From the IMG/VR virus record IMGVR_UViG_3300037189_003672, positions 1 to 42,160 of that record: DNA of 42,160 nucleotides, one strand, 5' to 3'. Below the pieces are notes generated by a model. It was given only the letters and a program-made list of their open reading frames with translations, had not been told where the DNA came from and did no database searches. The stretch's first letter is position 1; each line of letters starts with the position of its first letter. Source of the stretch: a virus. The translations under genes and the position numbers were made by a program. Below, one piece after another: positions 15,737 through 23,196 of the stretch.

Positions 15737-17044
15737 ATGAGTTATAGTGCTACATCCTTAACAGTATCTTCCTCAACTCCAGGTCAAGTTACTGTTAACT
15801 GGAGCGTGACTACTTCTCCTGGTGCCTCATTTAACTGGTCGCTAACCCTAAGCGGCTCTGGAACTATTAGCGGTACTGCTAGTGGTTCTGGGTTTGCAGG
15901 TGGCTCTGGCTCTATTACTGTAACTGGGCTAACATATGGCAGTAACTACGGTGCTGGATATAGTAATAGTGTTCAGCTTAATCTAAACGGTGCTGCTGGT
16001 ACTGCAACAATCCCCCCATCAAATAGCACAGTAGTAGCTAGTCCTTCATATACTCTTACTTGGGATTTAGCTGGAGGTTCTGGTGGAGGAACATACCCAT
16101 CAACTACCTCAGGTTCTGTTTCTGCTCCTGCCAGTACTCCTACTAGGTCTGGATATGTGTTTAATGGTTGGAGCCCGAGTCTTCCAACTACTGTATCTGC
16201 GAATACTACTATTACTGCACAATGGCTTCAGCTATACACTATGAGCTATGATTTAGCTGGTGGAACAGGTGGTAATGGTTATACTTCCTCTGTTCAATCT
16301 GGTGGCACTGTTCCAGCACCGTCTTCAAACCCAACTCTTAGTGGTAAAACATTTTACGCTTGGAGCCCAAGTCTTCCATACAGCCCAGTAACAGGTAACG
16401 TTACCTTTACTGCTATATGGACTCCTCATACTGTTACCTGGAACTATAATGGTGGTTCTGGTTCTCCTTCTTCGGTTTCAGTTAGCCATGGCTCGACTAC
16501 TACTACTCCGAGTACTTCTAGAACTGACTACACATTTAATGGTTGGTCAGGTAATGGTCAGAGCGGACTTGGTCAAGGAGCTACTACAGCTGCTATTAAT
16601 GGGGATGTAACATATACTGCAGACTGGACCTATAGCCCTCCTCCTCCTCCATCTAATCCATCTCCAACTTGGTCAGACAGTGCTTTAGGCTCATTTACTA
16701 TTGCGGCAGCTTATTCTGATGGAGTTACTGCTAACTACATGAGTGGTTATAGCGGTGCGTATTCAGTTAGTGCTGGAACTCTTCCAGCTGGAATTGCATT
16801 AGATACATCTACAGGAGCAGTCACAGGTACACCTACTAAAGTGTCTACCTATAGTTTTACTATTACTGCTACTAACGTAAATGGGGCTATTTCACAAAGT
16901 TTCTCGGGGACTGTACAAGGTGGAGTCGCAGTTGTAACGGGAAGTACTTGGTATAAAGCCACAGTAAGTGTGTACTCAGGTTCTGCTTGGGTAGCCAAGC
17001 CAGTTTATGTTTACAATGGAACCAGTTGGGTGTTGAGTAGCTAA
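15737..17044 (+). CDS. Fibre or adhesin with three InlB-type repeats and an Ig-like domain
   Basis: 435 residues. Residues 1-95 form a Ser/Thr/Gly-rich fibronectin-like domain. Three repeats of the Listeria-Bacteroides (InlB B-repeat, Flg_new) type follow at about 105-163, 167-228 and 231-297, each with the pattern WDLAGGSGGG...GYVFNGWSPSL...ITAQW. After a Pro-rich hinge (SPPPPPSNPSP) comes a putative-Ig domain of the He_PIG type (about 310-395, GTLPAGIALDTSTGAVTGTP). It ends with a short WYKATVSVYSGSAW module. Such repeats are typical of cell-surface proteins of Gram-positive bacteria, so this part may have been taken from a host. Probable adhesin. Confidence 0.8.
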   Translation: MSYSATSLTVSSSTPGQVTVNWSVTTSPGASFNWSLTLSGSGTISGTASGSGFAGGSGSITVTGLTYGSNYGAGYSNSVQLNLNGAAGTATIPPSNSTVVASPSYTLTWDLAGGSGGGTYPSTTSGSVSAPASTPTRSGYVFNGWSPSLPTTVSANTTITAQWLQLYTMSYDLAGGTGGNGYTSSVQSGGTVPAPSSNPTLSGKTFYAWSPSLPYSPVTGNVTFTAIWTPHTVTWNYNGGSGSPSSVSVSHGSTTTTPSTSRTDYTFNGWSGNGQSGLGQGATTAAINGDVTYTADWTYSPPPPPSNPSPTWSDSALGSFTIAAAYSDGVTANYMSGYSGAYSVSAGTLPAGIALDTSTGAVTGTPTKVSTYSFTITATNVNGAISQSFSGTVQGGVAVVTGSTWYKATVSVYSGSAWVAKPVYVYNGTSWVLSS

Positions 17045-17667
17045 TGCGTGGTGGAAGAGAAGGCACAGACCGTAGTTCACGCTTTGGCATGGACTACGAA
17101 GCCATGTCGATGTACGAAGGTATATCTGAAGAACTCGGTGGCACTGTAGGTGTTGACGTATCTTGGTTTAGATGGTCAGATAGCTATACCGCAGCTAATT
17201 ACACAGGTATCGTAGATAATATTTACGATGTTTCTAGCTCTGTAGTTGGTCAGGGTCGTCGTTGGATGTACCCATTCAATATGCCTGTAGTAATGGCCCA
17301 GTTTGTTCGTGGTACTAACGTTATGAACGAACGTGGTTTCTATACCACAGATACACTACGCCTAGTAATTAACGTAGGTGAAGTTCAACGTCTATTGCCA
17401 TCTTTGATTACCGATTCAAACACTCACATTAAAGATAGAATTCTATATAGAGGTGAAGTGTTTGTACCTACTCGTGTTTTGCCTCGTGGTTCTTTCGGTA
17501 ATCGCTTTGCAGTTGTAACCGTTGACTGCAACCAGGTTAACCCTGAAGAAATGGTCAATGACCCTCAGTTCCAGGCTTACGCAGCAACTTCTTCGGTAGA
17601 TAATCGACTTAACCCAGCAACTGGCTATGGCGTAACTGGCTATGGCACTAACCCTTACGGAGTCTAG
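17044..17667 (+). CDS. Putative neck or head-closure protein
   Basis: 207 residues, beginning in a TAATG overlap. It has a central region SVVGQGRRWMYPFNMPVVMAQF and a conserved-looking end KDRILYRGEVFVPTRVLPRG, then FAVVTVDCNQVNPEEMVNDPQF. This combination (membrane-free, mixed alpha/beta, about 200 residues) resembles proteins annotated as head closure or head-to-tail stopper in long-tailed phages, but I cannot name a family with certainty. It is the only gene in the 15434-18505 block that does not look like a fibre. Confidence 0.6.
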   Translation: MRGGREGTDRSSRFGMDYEAMSMYEGISEELGGTVGVDVSWFRWSDSYTAANYTGIVDNIYDVSSSVVGQGRRWMYPFNMPVVMAQFVRGTNVMNERGFYTTDTLRLVINVGEVQRLLPSLITDSNTHIKDRILYRGEVFVPTRVLPRGSFGNRFAVVTVDCNQVNPEEMVNDPQFQAYAATSSVDNRLNPATGYGVTGYGTNPYGV

Positions 17668-17668
17668 A

Positions 17669-18505
17669 ATGACAGTAACACTTCCAGCCCATGGTGATTC
17701 CAACTGGGATACCCCAATTAGTGCCGCTATTACAGGCATCGATTCTCGCCTAACCACTGTAGAAGGTAAGGCAGTTACTATTGGTGCAGTTACCGCAGAC
17801 ATCTTGCCTGCTACTGACAATGTGTACAACCTAGGCAGTAATGCTAAGCGGTTTGCTTCTGTGCATATTGGTCCAGGAACGTTGTACCTTACTGACCAGA
17901 CATTGACTAACACTAACGCGGCTATTGCTGTAAATAATGGTGCGTTTACTATTAATGGAATTGCTCAGGCTCAGCTACCTAATGTAACAGTTACTAATCT
18001 TACTTTTGCTGATTCCACTGTACAGACTACTGCTTGGAAACCTTACTACGGTTCGTTTGAAAGCACAGCCACTCAGACTAGCGGTGGGGTTACCTCCGCT
18101 AACTTGGTGACTTTTAACACCGTAACTAACTCCAGTGGTACATCCATTGACAGTGGAGCTACTAGCTCTAAGATTACATTTGCAAATGCTGGAACATATG
18201 CCATTGACTTTAATGGCCTGTACTTCTTTAGCGGTGGAGCTAGCAACTATAACATCACTGTTTGGTATGCAAAAAACGGTACTGCAGTGGCAAACTCTGC
18301 ATACACCTTTACTACTACTGGTTCTCAGGCAGCCCAGGTTATGGGCCACATTACTGACTTGATTACTGTTGCAGCCAATGACTACATTCAGATTTACTGG
18401 TGGGCAGCTGCTGCAGGTGTTGCATTGACTCCTACTGTTGCAGGAACTAACCCAACTCGTCCAGCGTCGTCTAGTGCCACTATTAACACTTGGCGAGTTG
18501 CATAA
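17669..18505 (+). CDS. Fibre protein with C1q-like/jelly-roll tip
   Basis: 278 residues from ATG 17669, one base after the preceding stop codon, with CGGAG 6 bases before. An in-frame start at 17642 would overlap the neck-like gene and is less likely. The N-terminal part (SNWDTPISAAITGIDSRLTTVEG) is a short trimerising coiled segment; TDNVYNLGSNAKRFASVHIG is a motif common in phage fibre shafts. Residues about 130-278 (YYGSFESTATQTS, SSKITFANAGTYAIDFNGLY) resemble the C1q/TNF-like tip found in many phage and bacterial fibres. Probably a trimeric fibre. The stop overlaps the next gene. Confidence 0.75.
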   Translation: MTVTLPAHGDSNWDTPISAAITGIDSRLTTVEGKAVTIGAVTADILPATDNVYNLGSNAKRFASVHIGPGTLYLTDQTLTNTNAAIAVNNGAFTINGIAQAQLPNVTVTNLTFADSTVQTTAWKPYYGSFESTATQTSGGVTSANLVTFNTVTNSSGTSIDSGATSSKITFANAGTYAIDFNGLYFFSGGASNYNITVWYAKNGTAVANSAYTFTTTGSQAAQVMGHITDLITVAANDYIQIYWWAAAAGVALTPTVAGTNPTRPASSSATINTWRVA

Positions 18506-18630
18506 TGCCTTTTGAGTCACAGGCTCAGCGTGCTTGGATGTATGCTAATAAAACTGAAATGGCCAAAGAATGGGAAAAGCACACTAAGAAAAAGAAGCTT
18601 AAGAAGAAGGTAAAGAAAAATGGCAAGTGA
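18505..18630 (+). CDS. Tiny basic phage protein (41 residues)
   Basis: 41 residues starting in a TAATG overlap: MPFESQAQRAWMYANKTEMA and then a Lys-rich tail (KHTKKKKLKKKVKKNGK). The N-terminus matches a small protein found in many phages (pattern SxAQRxxMYAxxPEMAxxW), of unknown function, often near structural genes. The tail is extremely basic, so nucleic-acid binding is plausible. It overlaps the next gene by 11 bases in another frame. It is the first of five small basic genes in a row. Confidence 0.7.
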   Translation: MPFESQAQRAWMYANKTEMAKEWEKHTKKKKLKKKVKKNGK

Positions 18631-18931
18631 AGCTTGGCAGAAAAAAGAAGGCCAGAACGCTAAGGGTGGACTGAACGCTAAGGGGCGTGCATCTTACAAT
18701 AAGGCTCATGGAGCACACCTAAAGGCCCCAGTTAAGTCTGGTGACAACCCACGTCGTGCGTCATTCTTGGCACGTATGGGTGGTTCTCCTGGTCCTGAGC
18801 GTAAGCCTAATGGTGAGCCTACTCGTCTTCTACTCAGCCTAGAAGCTTGGGGAGCGTCTTCTAAAGCAGACGCCAAGAAGAAGGCAGCAGCTATTCGCAA
18901 GCGTCTTGATGCTAAAAAGGGTAAGAAGTAA
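18620..18931 (+). CDS. Basic DUF6321-like phage protein
   Basis: 103 residues. The pattern GGLNAKGRASYNKAHGAHLK, then NPRRASFLARMGGSPGP and a Lys/Ala-rich helical tail, resembles a small family seen in cyanophages and other aquatic phages (I recall it as DUF6321; not checked). It is strongly basic and has no hydrophobic segment. It starts inside the preceding small gene and its stop overlaps the next start. Function unknown; DNA or RNA binding, or virion packaging, is possible from charge only. Confidence 0.7.
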   Translation: MASEAWQKKEGQNAKGGLNAKGRASYNKAHGAHLKAPVKSGDNPRRASFLARMGGSPGPERKPNGEPTRLLLSLEAWGASSKADAKKKAAAIRKRLDAKKGKK

Positions 18932-19236
18932 TGTCGGAAGTTAAAATTGGAACCCGTAAGAAGTTTGGGCCGTACAAAGGCTCTAAACAAAACGGTGGTC
19001 GTGAGATTTACGTTTGGAAAGTAAAGACTAAAGACGGTTGGCGTACTGAGTCTAAGAACAAGGCTCGTGCAGACTACGAAGATACTCACGGAAAATTATC
19101 TAAGAACACCGACGTAGACCACAAAGACAACAACAAAAAGAACGACTCTAAAGGTAACCTTAGAGCTATGAGTCATGGTAAAAACGTGGCTAAAGAGAAC
19201 AAACGTCGTGTTGGTAAGAAAGAAAACGAGAAGTAA
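18931..19236 (+). CDS. HNH endonuclease-like small protein
   Basis: 101 residues. The centre DVDHKDNNKKNDSKGNLRAM followed by SHGKNVAKENKRR matches the HNH motif of phage HNH endonucleases (His of VDH, Asn of GNLR, and a third Asn or His position at HGKN). The N-terminal 55 residues (FGPYKGSKQNGGREIYVWKV) look like a small DNA-binding beta part. It is short for a homing endonuclease, which usually has a separate DNA-binding domain. It may be a domesticated or minimal nuclease. Starts and ends in TAATG overlaps with neighbours. Confidence 0.75.
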   Translation: MSEVKIGTRKKFGPYKGSKQNGGREIYVWKVKTKDGWRTESKNKARADYEDTHGKLSKNTDVDHKDNNKKNDSKGNLRAMSHGKNVAKENKRRVGKKENEK

Positions 19237-19466
19237 TGTTTCATACTCGGAATACTAAGCATGACTGGTACTTCGAGTCCATGTCTAGAGAAAATCACCC
19301 AGAACTGTTGCCCCAAAACGAAGGACTAAAGCGTATGGCAGGAACAAGTAAAGCTGCTGTCTATAAGGCAGAAGATGAAGCTATCGAAGCTAAGCGTAAG
19401 CACGAAGACCTAGTTCGCAAGCAAAAGCGTCAAACCCCAGCAAAATCAAGAGTAAAGGCAAAATAA
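19236..19466 (+). CDS. Small charged helical protein of unknown function
   Basis: 76 residues in TAATG overlaps on both sides. The N-terminal half (HDWYFESMSRENHPELLPQN) is mixed; the C-terminal half is a highly charged helix (AEDEAIEAKRKHEDLVRKQK) that ends in a basic tail. No family recognised. Its place in the middle of the basic-protein island suggests that it is co-translated with them. Confidence 0.62.
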   Translation: MFHTRNTKHDWYFESMSRENHPELLPQNEGLKRMAGTSKAAVYKAEDEAIEAKRKHEDLVRKQKRQTPAKSRVKAK

Positions 19467-19681
19467 TGGCTGAAAAAAAGAAAAAGGCAATGCCACCATG
19501 GATTGGTTCCAAGGCGGATAAGAAGCAGGACAAGAAAGAAGAAAAGGGCATGACCCCTGCTCAGAAGAAGAAGTTCGAGACTGCTGACAAGAAGATGGAC
19601 AAAGACAAAACTTTGACTAAAAAGGAAGACACTGCCAAAGACAAGGCACTGGCTGCCCGCATTAAGCACAAGAAGAAGTAA
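19466..19681 (+). CDS. Lysine-rich small phage protein
   Basis: 71 residues with about one third lysine: AMPPWIGSKADKKQDKKEEK and GMTPAQKKKFETADKKMDKD, then an end of alternating charges. The MPPW and MTPAQKKKFE segments recall small proteins in many aquatic phages of unknown function. It is probably partly unfolded and strongly nucleic-acid-attracting. It is last in the island and is followed by a rho-independent terminator 18 bases later. Confidence 0.65.
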   Translation: MAEKKKKAMPPWIGSKADKKQDKKEEKGMTPAQKKKFETADKKMDKDKTLTKKEDTAKDKALAARIKHKKK

Positions 19682-19699
19682 CCGACACAAACAAAGTTT

Positions 19700-19726
19700 A
19701 GCCCTCTTTTTGAGGGCTTTTCTTTT
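19700..19726 (+). terminator. Rho-independent terminator after the basic-protein island
   Basis: Stem AGCCCTC/GAGGGCT (7 bp) with a TTTTT loop, followed by TTTCTTTT. It lies 18 bases after the last gene of the island and separates it from the tail unit. Confidence 0.88.
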
Positions 19727-19798
19727 ACTCTTAGTACGTAGGTATTCGTGCGGATATCTGCCTACCTTCAGTAGTTTGCTCCTTAAAAGGATTGTGCG
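19727..19798 (+). promoter_or_regulatory. Intergenic leader of the tail unit, probable promoter region
   Basis: 72 bases between a terminator and the first tail gene. It has an imperfect 7-bp inverted repeat (GTAGGTA at 19738-19744 with TGCCTAC at 19759-19765) and a perfect CCTT-AA-AAGG dyad (19781-19790) whose right arm is the ribosome binding site of the next gene, 8 bases before ATG. No convincing -35/-10 pair could be assigned. A promoter is expected here because the transcript upstream ends. Confidence 0.4.
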
Positions 19799-19960
19799 AT
19801 GTCTGTTCCAAATTGGATTCCAGGTGCTAACCCACCAGAGCGTGAAGAGTTTGTAAAAGGACTCTTGGGTGCTAGTCCAATTCACAAACGAGATGTTCTT
19901 TTAGCGATAATTGCTGGGTACGTAGGCGGAAGAATCGCCAAGCGTACAGGCAATAAGTAA
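19799..19960 (+). CDS. Small protein with one membrane-like segment
   Basis: 53 residues: it starts MSVPNWIPGANPPEREEF and ends HKRDVLLAIIAGYVGGRIAK plus a short basic tail. AAGGA lies 8 bases upstream of the ATG and the stop overlaps the next start (TAATG). Residues about 33-45 form a hydrophobic helix (VLLAIIAGYVGGR) that could insert in a membrane or pack in the virion. It is first in the tail unit. No family recognised. Confidence 0.65.
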   Translation: MSVPNWIPGANPPEREEFVKGLLGASPIHKRDVLLAIIAGYVGGRIAKRTGNK

Positions 19961-20268
19961 TGGAACTAAAAGAAGCCGCAATCAAAGCAATCGAAGACGC
20001 AACTAAAGTTGCCACGCACTCTTTCCGAAAGCACGCTCTCCAGCATGGCTGGGATTCAGATGTAGTTGCCCATACCCACGTAAAATACGAAAATGGCAAA
20101 TTTGGAGTACATACTCACCCTGATTATCAGGATAGGGCTTTTGTACACGAATATGGAACTGAAAATGTTCCTCCTACAGCTGCTATTCGTAAGTTCTTTA
20201 ACCGTAGTGAAAACACAGAAATGCCATTAAGAGAAGCACTTAATCACCATGCAGGAGGTAAGAAATGA
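19960..20268 (+). CDS. Putative tail-completion protein (HK97 gp10-like)
   Basis: 102 residues: helical N-terminus (AAIKAIEDATKVATHSFRK), then a beta part with HTHPDYQDRAFVHEYGTENV and PPTAAIRKFFNRSE. The combination EYGT...PPTAAIR near the end resembles HK97 gp10-type tail-completion or neck proteins, in which a xxxGTxxxPPxPxxR segment is common. Gene order (just before a terminator-type protein and the sheath) agrees with a neck role. The resemblance is weak and unverified. Confidence 0.6.
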   Translation: MELKEAAIKAIEDATKVATHSFRKHALQHGWDSDVVAHTHVKYENGKFGVHTHPDYQDRAFVHEYGTENVPPTAAIRKFFNRSENTEMPLREALNHHAGGKK

Positions 20269-20882
20269 CTTTTTTATTTTCTGAGGATGCTGCTCTCCGT
20301 AATTGGTTAAACGGGGTTACTGTCACTGACCAAAAAGCAACTGGTGATGCCACTCCTCGTCAAGTACGAGTATGGTTTGGCCAACCTGACCAGGAACTTC
20401 GTGAGCAAAGTTACCCCTACATAACTCTTGACATGGTTGATATCAATCGTGATGCAGAACGTGAAATGCGTGGAGACACAAGTGCTGCCTATCTTCGTCC
20501 TGCAAACCTACCTAGCACTAGTGGGTTTCGTCAACACTTGCCTATTCCTGTAAATATTGATTACCAAGTTACGGTTTATTCACGTAATCCCGTACATGAC
20601 CGACAGATTATGATGCAGTTACTTGCAGTAAAACTGCCACTTAGATTTGGACAGCTAGAACTTGACGATGGCACTATTCGTCGTTTAGAAGTTATGGATG
20701 TTTCAAAACGAAATGCTACAGAACAGGCAAAGCGTTTATTCGTAAACTCAATTACTGTTCGCATTTCAAGCGAAATCCCAGAAATTACATACAACGAACT
20801 ATTCCCTGTACATACCGTCGTTGGCGGTTTGACTCCGATTAATCTTCCGACACAACCTGGCACCCAAAGAATAACTATTTAA
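20265..20882 (+). CDS. Putative tail terminator or neck protein
   Basis: 205 residues, overlapping the previous gene by 4 bases (ATGA). The core VRVWFGQPDQELREQSYPYI, then HLPIPVNIDYQVTVYSRNP and QIMMQLLAVKLPLRFG, has the strand-helix order of tail terminator proteins that cap the tail tube in long-tailed phages. It stands directly upstream of the sheath, which is where contractile-tail phages often encode the terminator. Assignment is from layout and fold impression; medium confidence. Confidence 0.6.
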   Translation: MTFLFSEDAALRNWLNGVTVTDQKATGDATPRQVRVWFGQPDQELREQSYPYITLDMVDINRDAEREMRGDTSAAYLRPANLPSTSGFRQHLPIPVNIDYQVTVYSRNPVHDRQIMMQLLAVKLPLRFGQLELDDGTIRRLEVMDVSKRNATEQAKRLFVNSITVRISSEIPEITYNELFPVHTVVGGLTPINLPTQPGTQRITI

Positions 20883-20893
20883 GGAGATAAACT

Positions 20894-22507
20894 ATGACCT
20901 ATGGTCGTCCTGGAGTCTACATTAGTGAGACTCTAATCCCAGCTCCACTGGGTGCTACTGGTACAGCTAACGCTGCTGGTGCCGCTGTTGGAGCATTCGA
21001 AAAGGGTCCTGAGACCCTTACTCTAGTACGTTCGTGGTATGACTTTGCTAAGAACTTTGGTGGTTACAATGCCAAGTACCCAGCAACGTTTGGTGTAGCA
21101 CAGTTTTTTAACAACGGTGGTGGCGAGCTATACGTAAAGCGTGTACTTCAGTCTGACGCAGTTGCTGCTTACGCTTCTCTACCTGCTACTTCAGGTACAC
21201 TAGCTACTGTAACCGCACTTAGCCGAGGCACTGATGGAAACAACCTTCGTGTACAGGTAACTAACGGACCAACTATTAACAGCGTAGCTACTTTTAACCT
21301 AACTGTTTACAAAGAGGTTCAGAGTGCTTACTTGTACCCTTCAACTTCTTCTAACACAGACTCGACAAACGATGCTGTAGTAGAGCAGTACACTGGCCTA
21401 ATTACTACTGATGTAACCGCAAGTAACTTTATCGAAACTGTAGTAAACAACTCGTCTGCTTACATTAAGATTTCAGGTACAGACACTACTAAGACTGCAG
21501 CAACTCAGGCCGCTAGTGCCGTTGTTCCATTGACTAATGGTTCTAACTCGGCTGCAAATGCGTATGTTGCTGCTTCGGACTTCAGCACTGCTCTTGCTAC
21601 TGATGGTACTTCGCAGCTTGACCAGGTTGACCGTCCACTCGTGGTATTTGCTCCTGAGGTTTACGCTAAGTTCTACGTAGACCAGAAGCTACAGTCTGTT
21701 ACAGACGCAACTGCAGCCACTGCTGCTGCAACTGCTACCGCAACTGTTCACAATGCACTAGTAACTTGGGCTAACGGTGGTCAGGGCTTTGCTGTTCTTG
21801 ACACTCCTCCAAGCTACGGCACAAGTGCTGCAACTACCTACGCAAGCACTACCATCACCACTAAGTCAAGCCAGGGTGCTCTTTACTACCCTAACTACTA
21901 CATTGGTGACCCACTAGGTGCTACTGGTGCTCTTCGTAAAGTTGGCCCTGCTTCGGCTGCTGCTGGTCTTTACATCAGTACTGACAAGAGTTTTGGTCCT
22001 TTCAAGGCTCCTGCAGGTGTTCAGGCAAATGTTCGTGGTGCTCTTTCTCTAGAGCGTACCTTTAGCAATACTGACCTAGACACCCTAAACAGTGCTACTG
22101 TTCCACTAAACGCAATCCGTAACCTTCCAGGTGCTGGAATTGTTGTAATGGGTGCACGTACTCTTCTTCAGGATGGTACTGCTAACCGTTACGTCAACAT
22201 GCGTCGTAGCCTAATCTACATTAAGAAGCGTCTGCGTGACATCACTCAGTTTGCCGTAATGCAGAACAATGATTACAAGCTTTGGGCTCAGTTGAGCACC
22301 AGCATTACAGTGTTCCTAAACGAATACCGTAATCAGGGTGGTCTTCGAGGCATTAGCTCTGTTTCTTCGTTCTACGTAAAGGTAGACGCTGAAAACAATA
22401 CCCCTACTACAATCGCTCTAGGTGAAGTACACGTCGAGGTTGGCGTTGCTCTTCAGTACCCTGCAGAGTTTGTAGTAATTAACCTCAGCCAGATTACCGC
22501 TGCGTAA
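20894..22507 (+). CDS. Contractile tail sheath protein
   Basis: 537 residues with AAGGAGATAA upstream of the ATG. The N-terminus YGRPGVYISETLIP and then VGAFEKGPETLTLVRSWYDF and FFNNGGGELYVKRVL are hallmark features of phage tail sheath proteins. The C-terminal region (about 400-537: RNLPGAGIVVMGARTL, RYVNMRRSLIYIKKRL, LHVEVGVALQYPAEFV-type end) matches the conserved sheath C-terminal domain that forms the contractile mesh. The middle (about 90-330) is a variable surface insert. Codon use is strongly biased, as for an abundant virion protein. This gene shows that the phage has a contractile tail. Confidence 0.95.
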   Translation: MTYGRPGVYISETLIPAPLGATGTANAAGAAVGAFEKGPETLTLVRSWYDFAKNFGGYNAKYPATFGVAQFFNNGGGELYVKRVLQSDAVAAYASLPATSGTLATVTALSRGTDGNNLRVQVTNGPTINSVATFNLTVYKEVQSAYLYPSTSSNTDSTNDAVVEQYTGLITTDVTASNFIETVVNNSSAYIKISGTDTTKTAATQAASAVVPLTNGSNSAANAYVAASDFSTALATDGTSQLDQVDRPLVVFAPEVYAKFYVDQKLQSVTDATAATAAATATATVHNALVTWANGGQGFAVLDTPPSYGTSAATTYASTTITTKSSQGALYYPNYYIGDPLGATGALRKVGPASAAAGLYISTDKSFGPFKAPAGVQANVRGALSLERTFSNTDLDTLNSATVPLNAIRNLPGAGIVVMGARTLLQDGTANRYVNMRRSLIYIKKRLRDITQFAVMQNNDYKLWAQLSTSITVFLNEYRNQGGLRGISSVSSFYVKVDAENNTPTTIALGEVHVEVGVALQYPAEFVVINLSQITAA

Positions 22508-22521
22508 GGAGATAGACACAA

Positions 22522-23172
22522 ATGGCAACTATCCTAAATAACCGTTCAACTATTGCTACTGACCCGATTAGAAATTTCCGATTTCTTGTTCGTTTCATTC
22601 CTCAGGACCAAAGCCAGGACTGGGCTAAGAAGCTCAAGGATATTTCCTTCGGCTTTACTTCGGTAACTGGTATGGCAGTAACTACTGACTCGATTCCTTA
22701 TCGTGAAGGTGGATACAACACCACTGTTCACCAGATTCCTGGCCAGAGTTCGTTTGCTCCATTACAGCTACAGCGTGGTGTACAAATTGGTACTCGTCAG
22801 AACTGGGACTGGATGCAGCAGCTATTCCAGACTGTTCAGGGAACTACTGTTCGTGGCTCGGCAAGCAACTTCCGTTGCGACGTAATCATCGACGTACTAA
22901 GCCACCCCGTTGCGTCTATTGCTACTGGTGCTGGCTCAACTAATGGTGTTACTGCCACAGTAGGAACTATTGGTCAGGGGTCTCAGGACGACCACGTATC
23001 AATGCGATTCCGTGTTTACAACGCCTGGATTACTTCGCTAGCTTACTCAGACCTAAGTGCTGGTGACAACGCTATCCTAGTGGAGCAGATGTCGCTAGTT
23101 CACGAAGGCTGGACAAGCAGTTGGGCAACTAGCATGAACGAAGCTGACACAGCTGAAGAAATTAAGTACTAA
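22522..23172 (+). CDS. Tail tube protein (gp19-like)
   Basis: 216 residues, with AAGGAGATAG before the ATG. The start DPIRNFRFLVRFIPQDQ, then GFTSVTGMAVTTDSIPYREG and HQIPGQSSFAPLQLQRGV, match T4 gp19-type tail tube proteins, which stack as hexamers inside the sheath. The FTSVTG and YREGG motifs are typical, and a WxxQLF segment follows. Biased codon use as in the sheath. Directly after the sheath gene, as usual. Confidence 0.93.
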   Translation: MATILNNRSTIATDPIRNFRFLVRFIPQDQSQDWAKKLKDISFGFTSVTGMAVTTDSIPYREGGYNTTVHQIPGQSSFAPLQLQRGVQIGTRQNWDWMQQLFQTVQGTTVRGSASNFRCDVIIDVLSHPVASIATGAGSTNGVTATVGTIGQGSQDDHVSMRFRVYNAWITSLAYSDLSAGDNAILVEQMSLVHEGWTSSWATSMNEADTAEEIKY

Positions 23173-23196
23173 TAACATATAAACAAGGACAACAAA

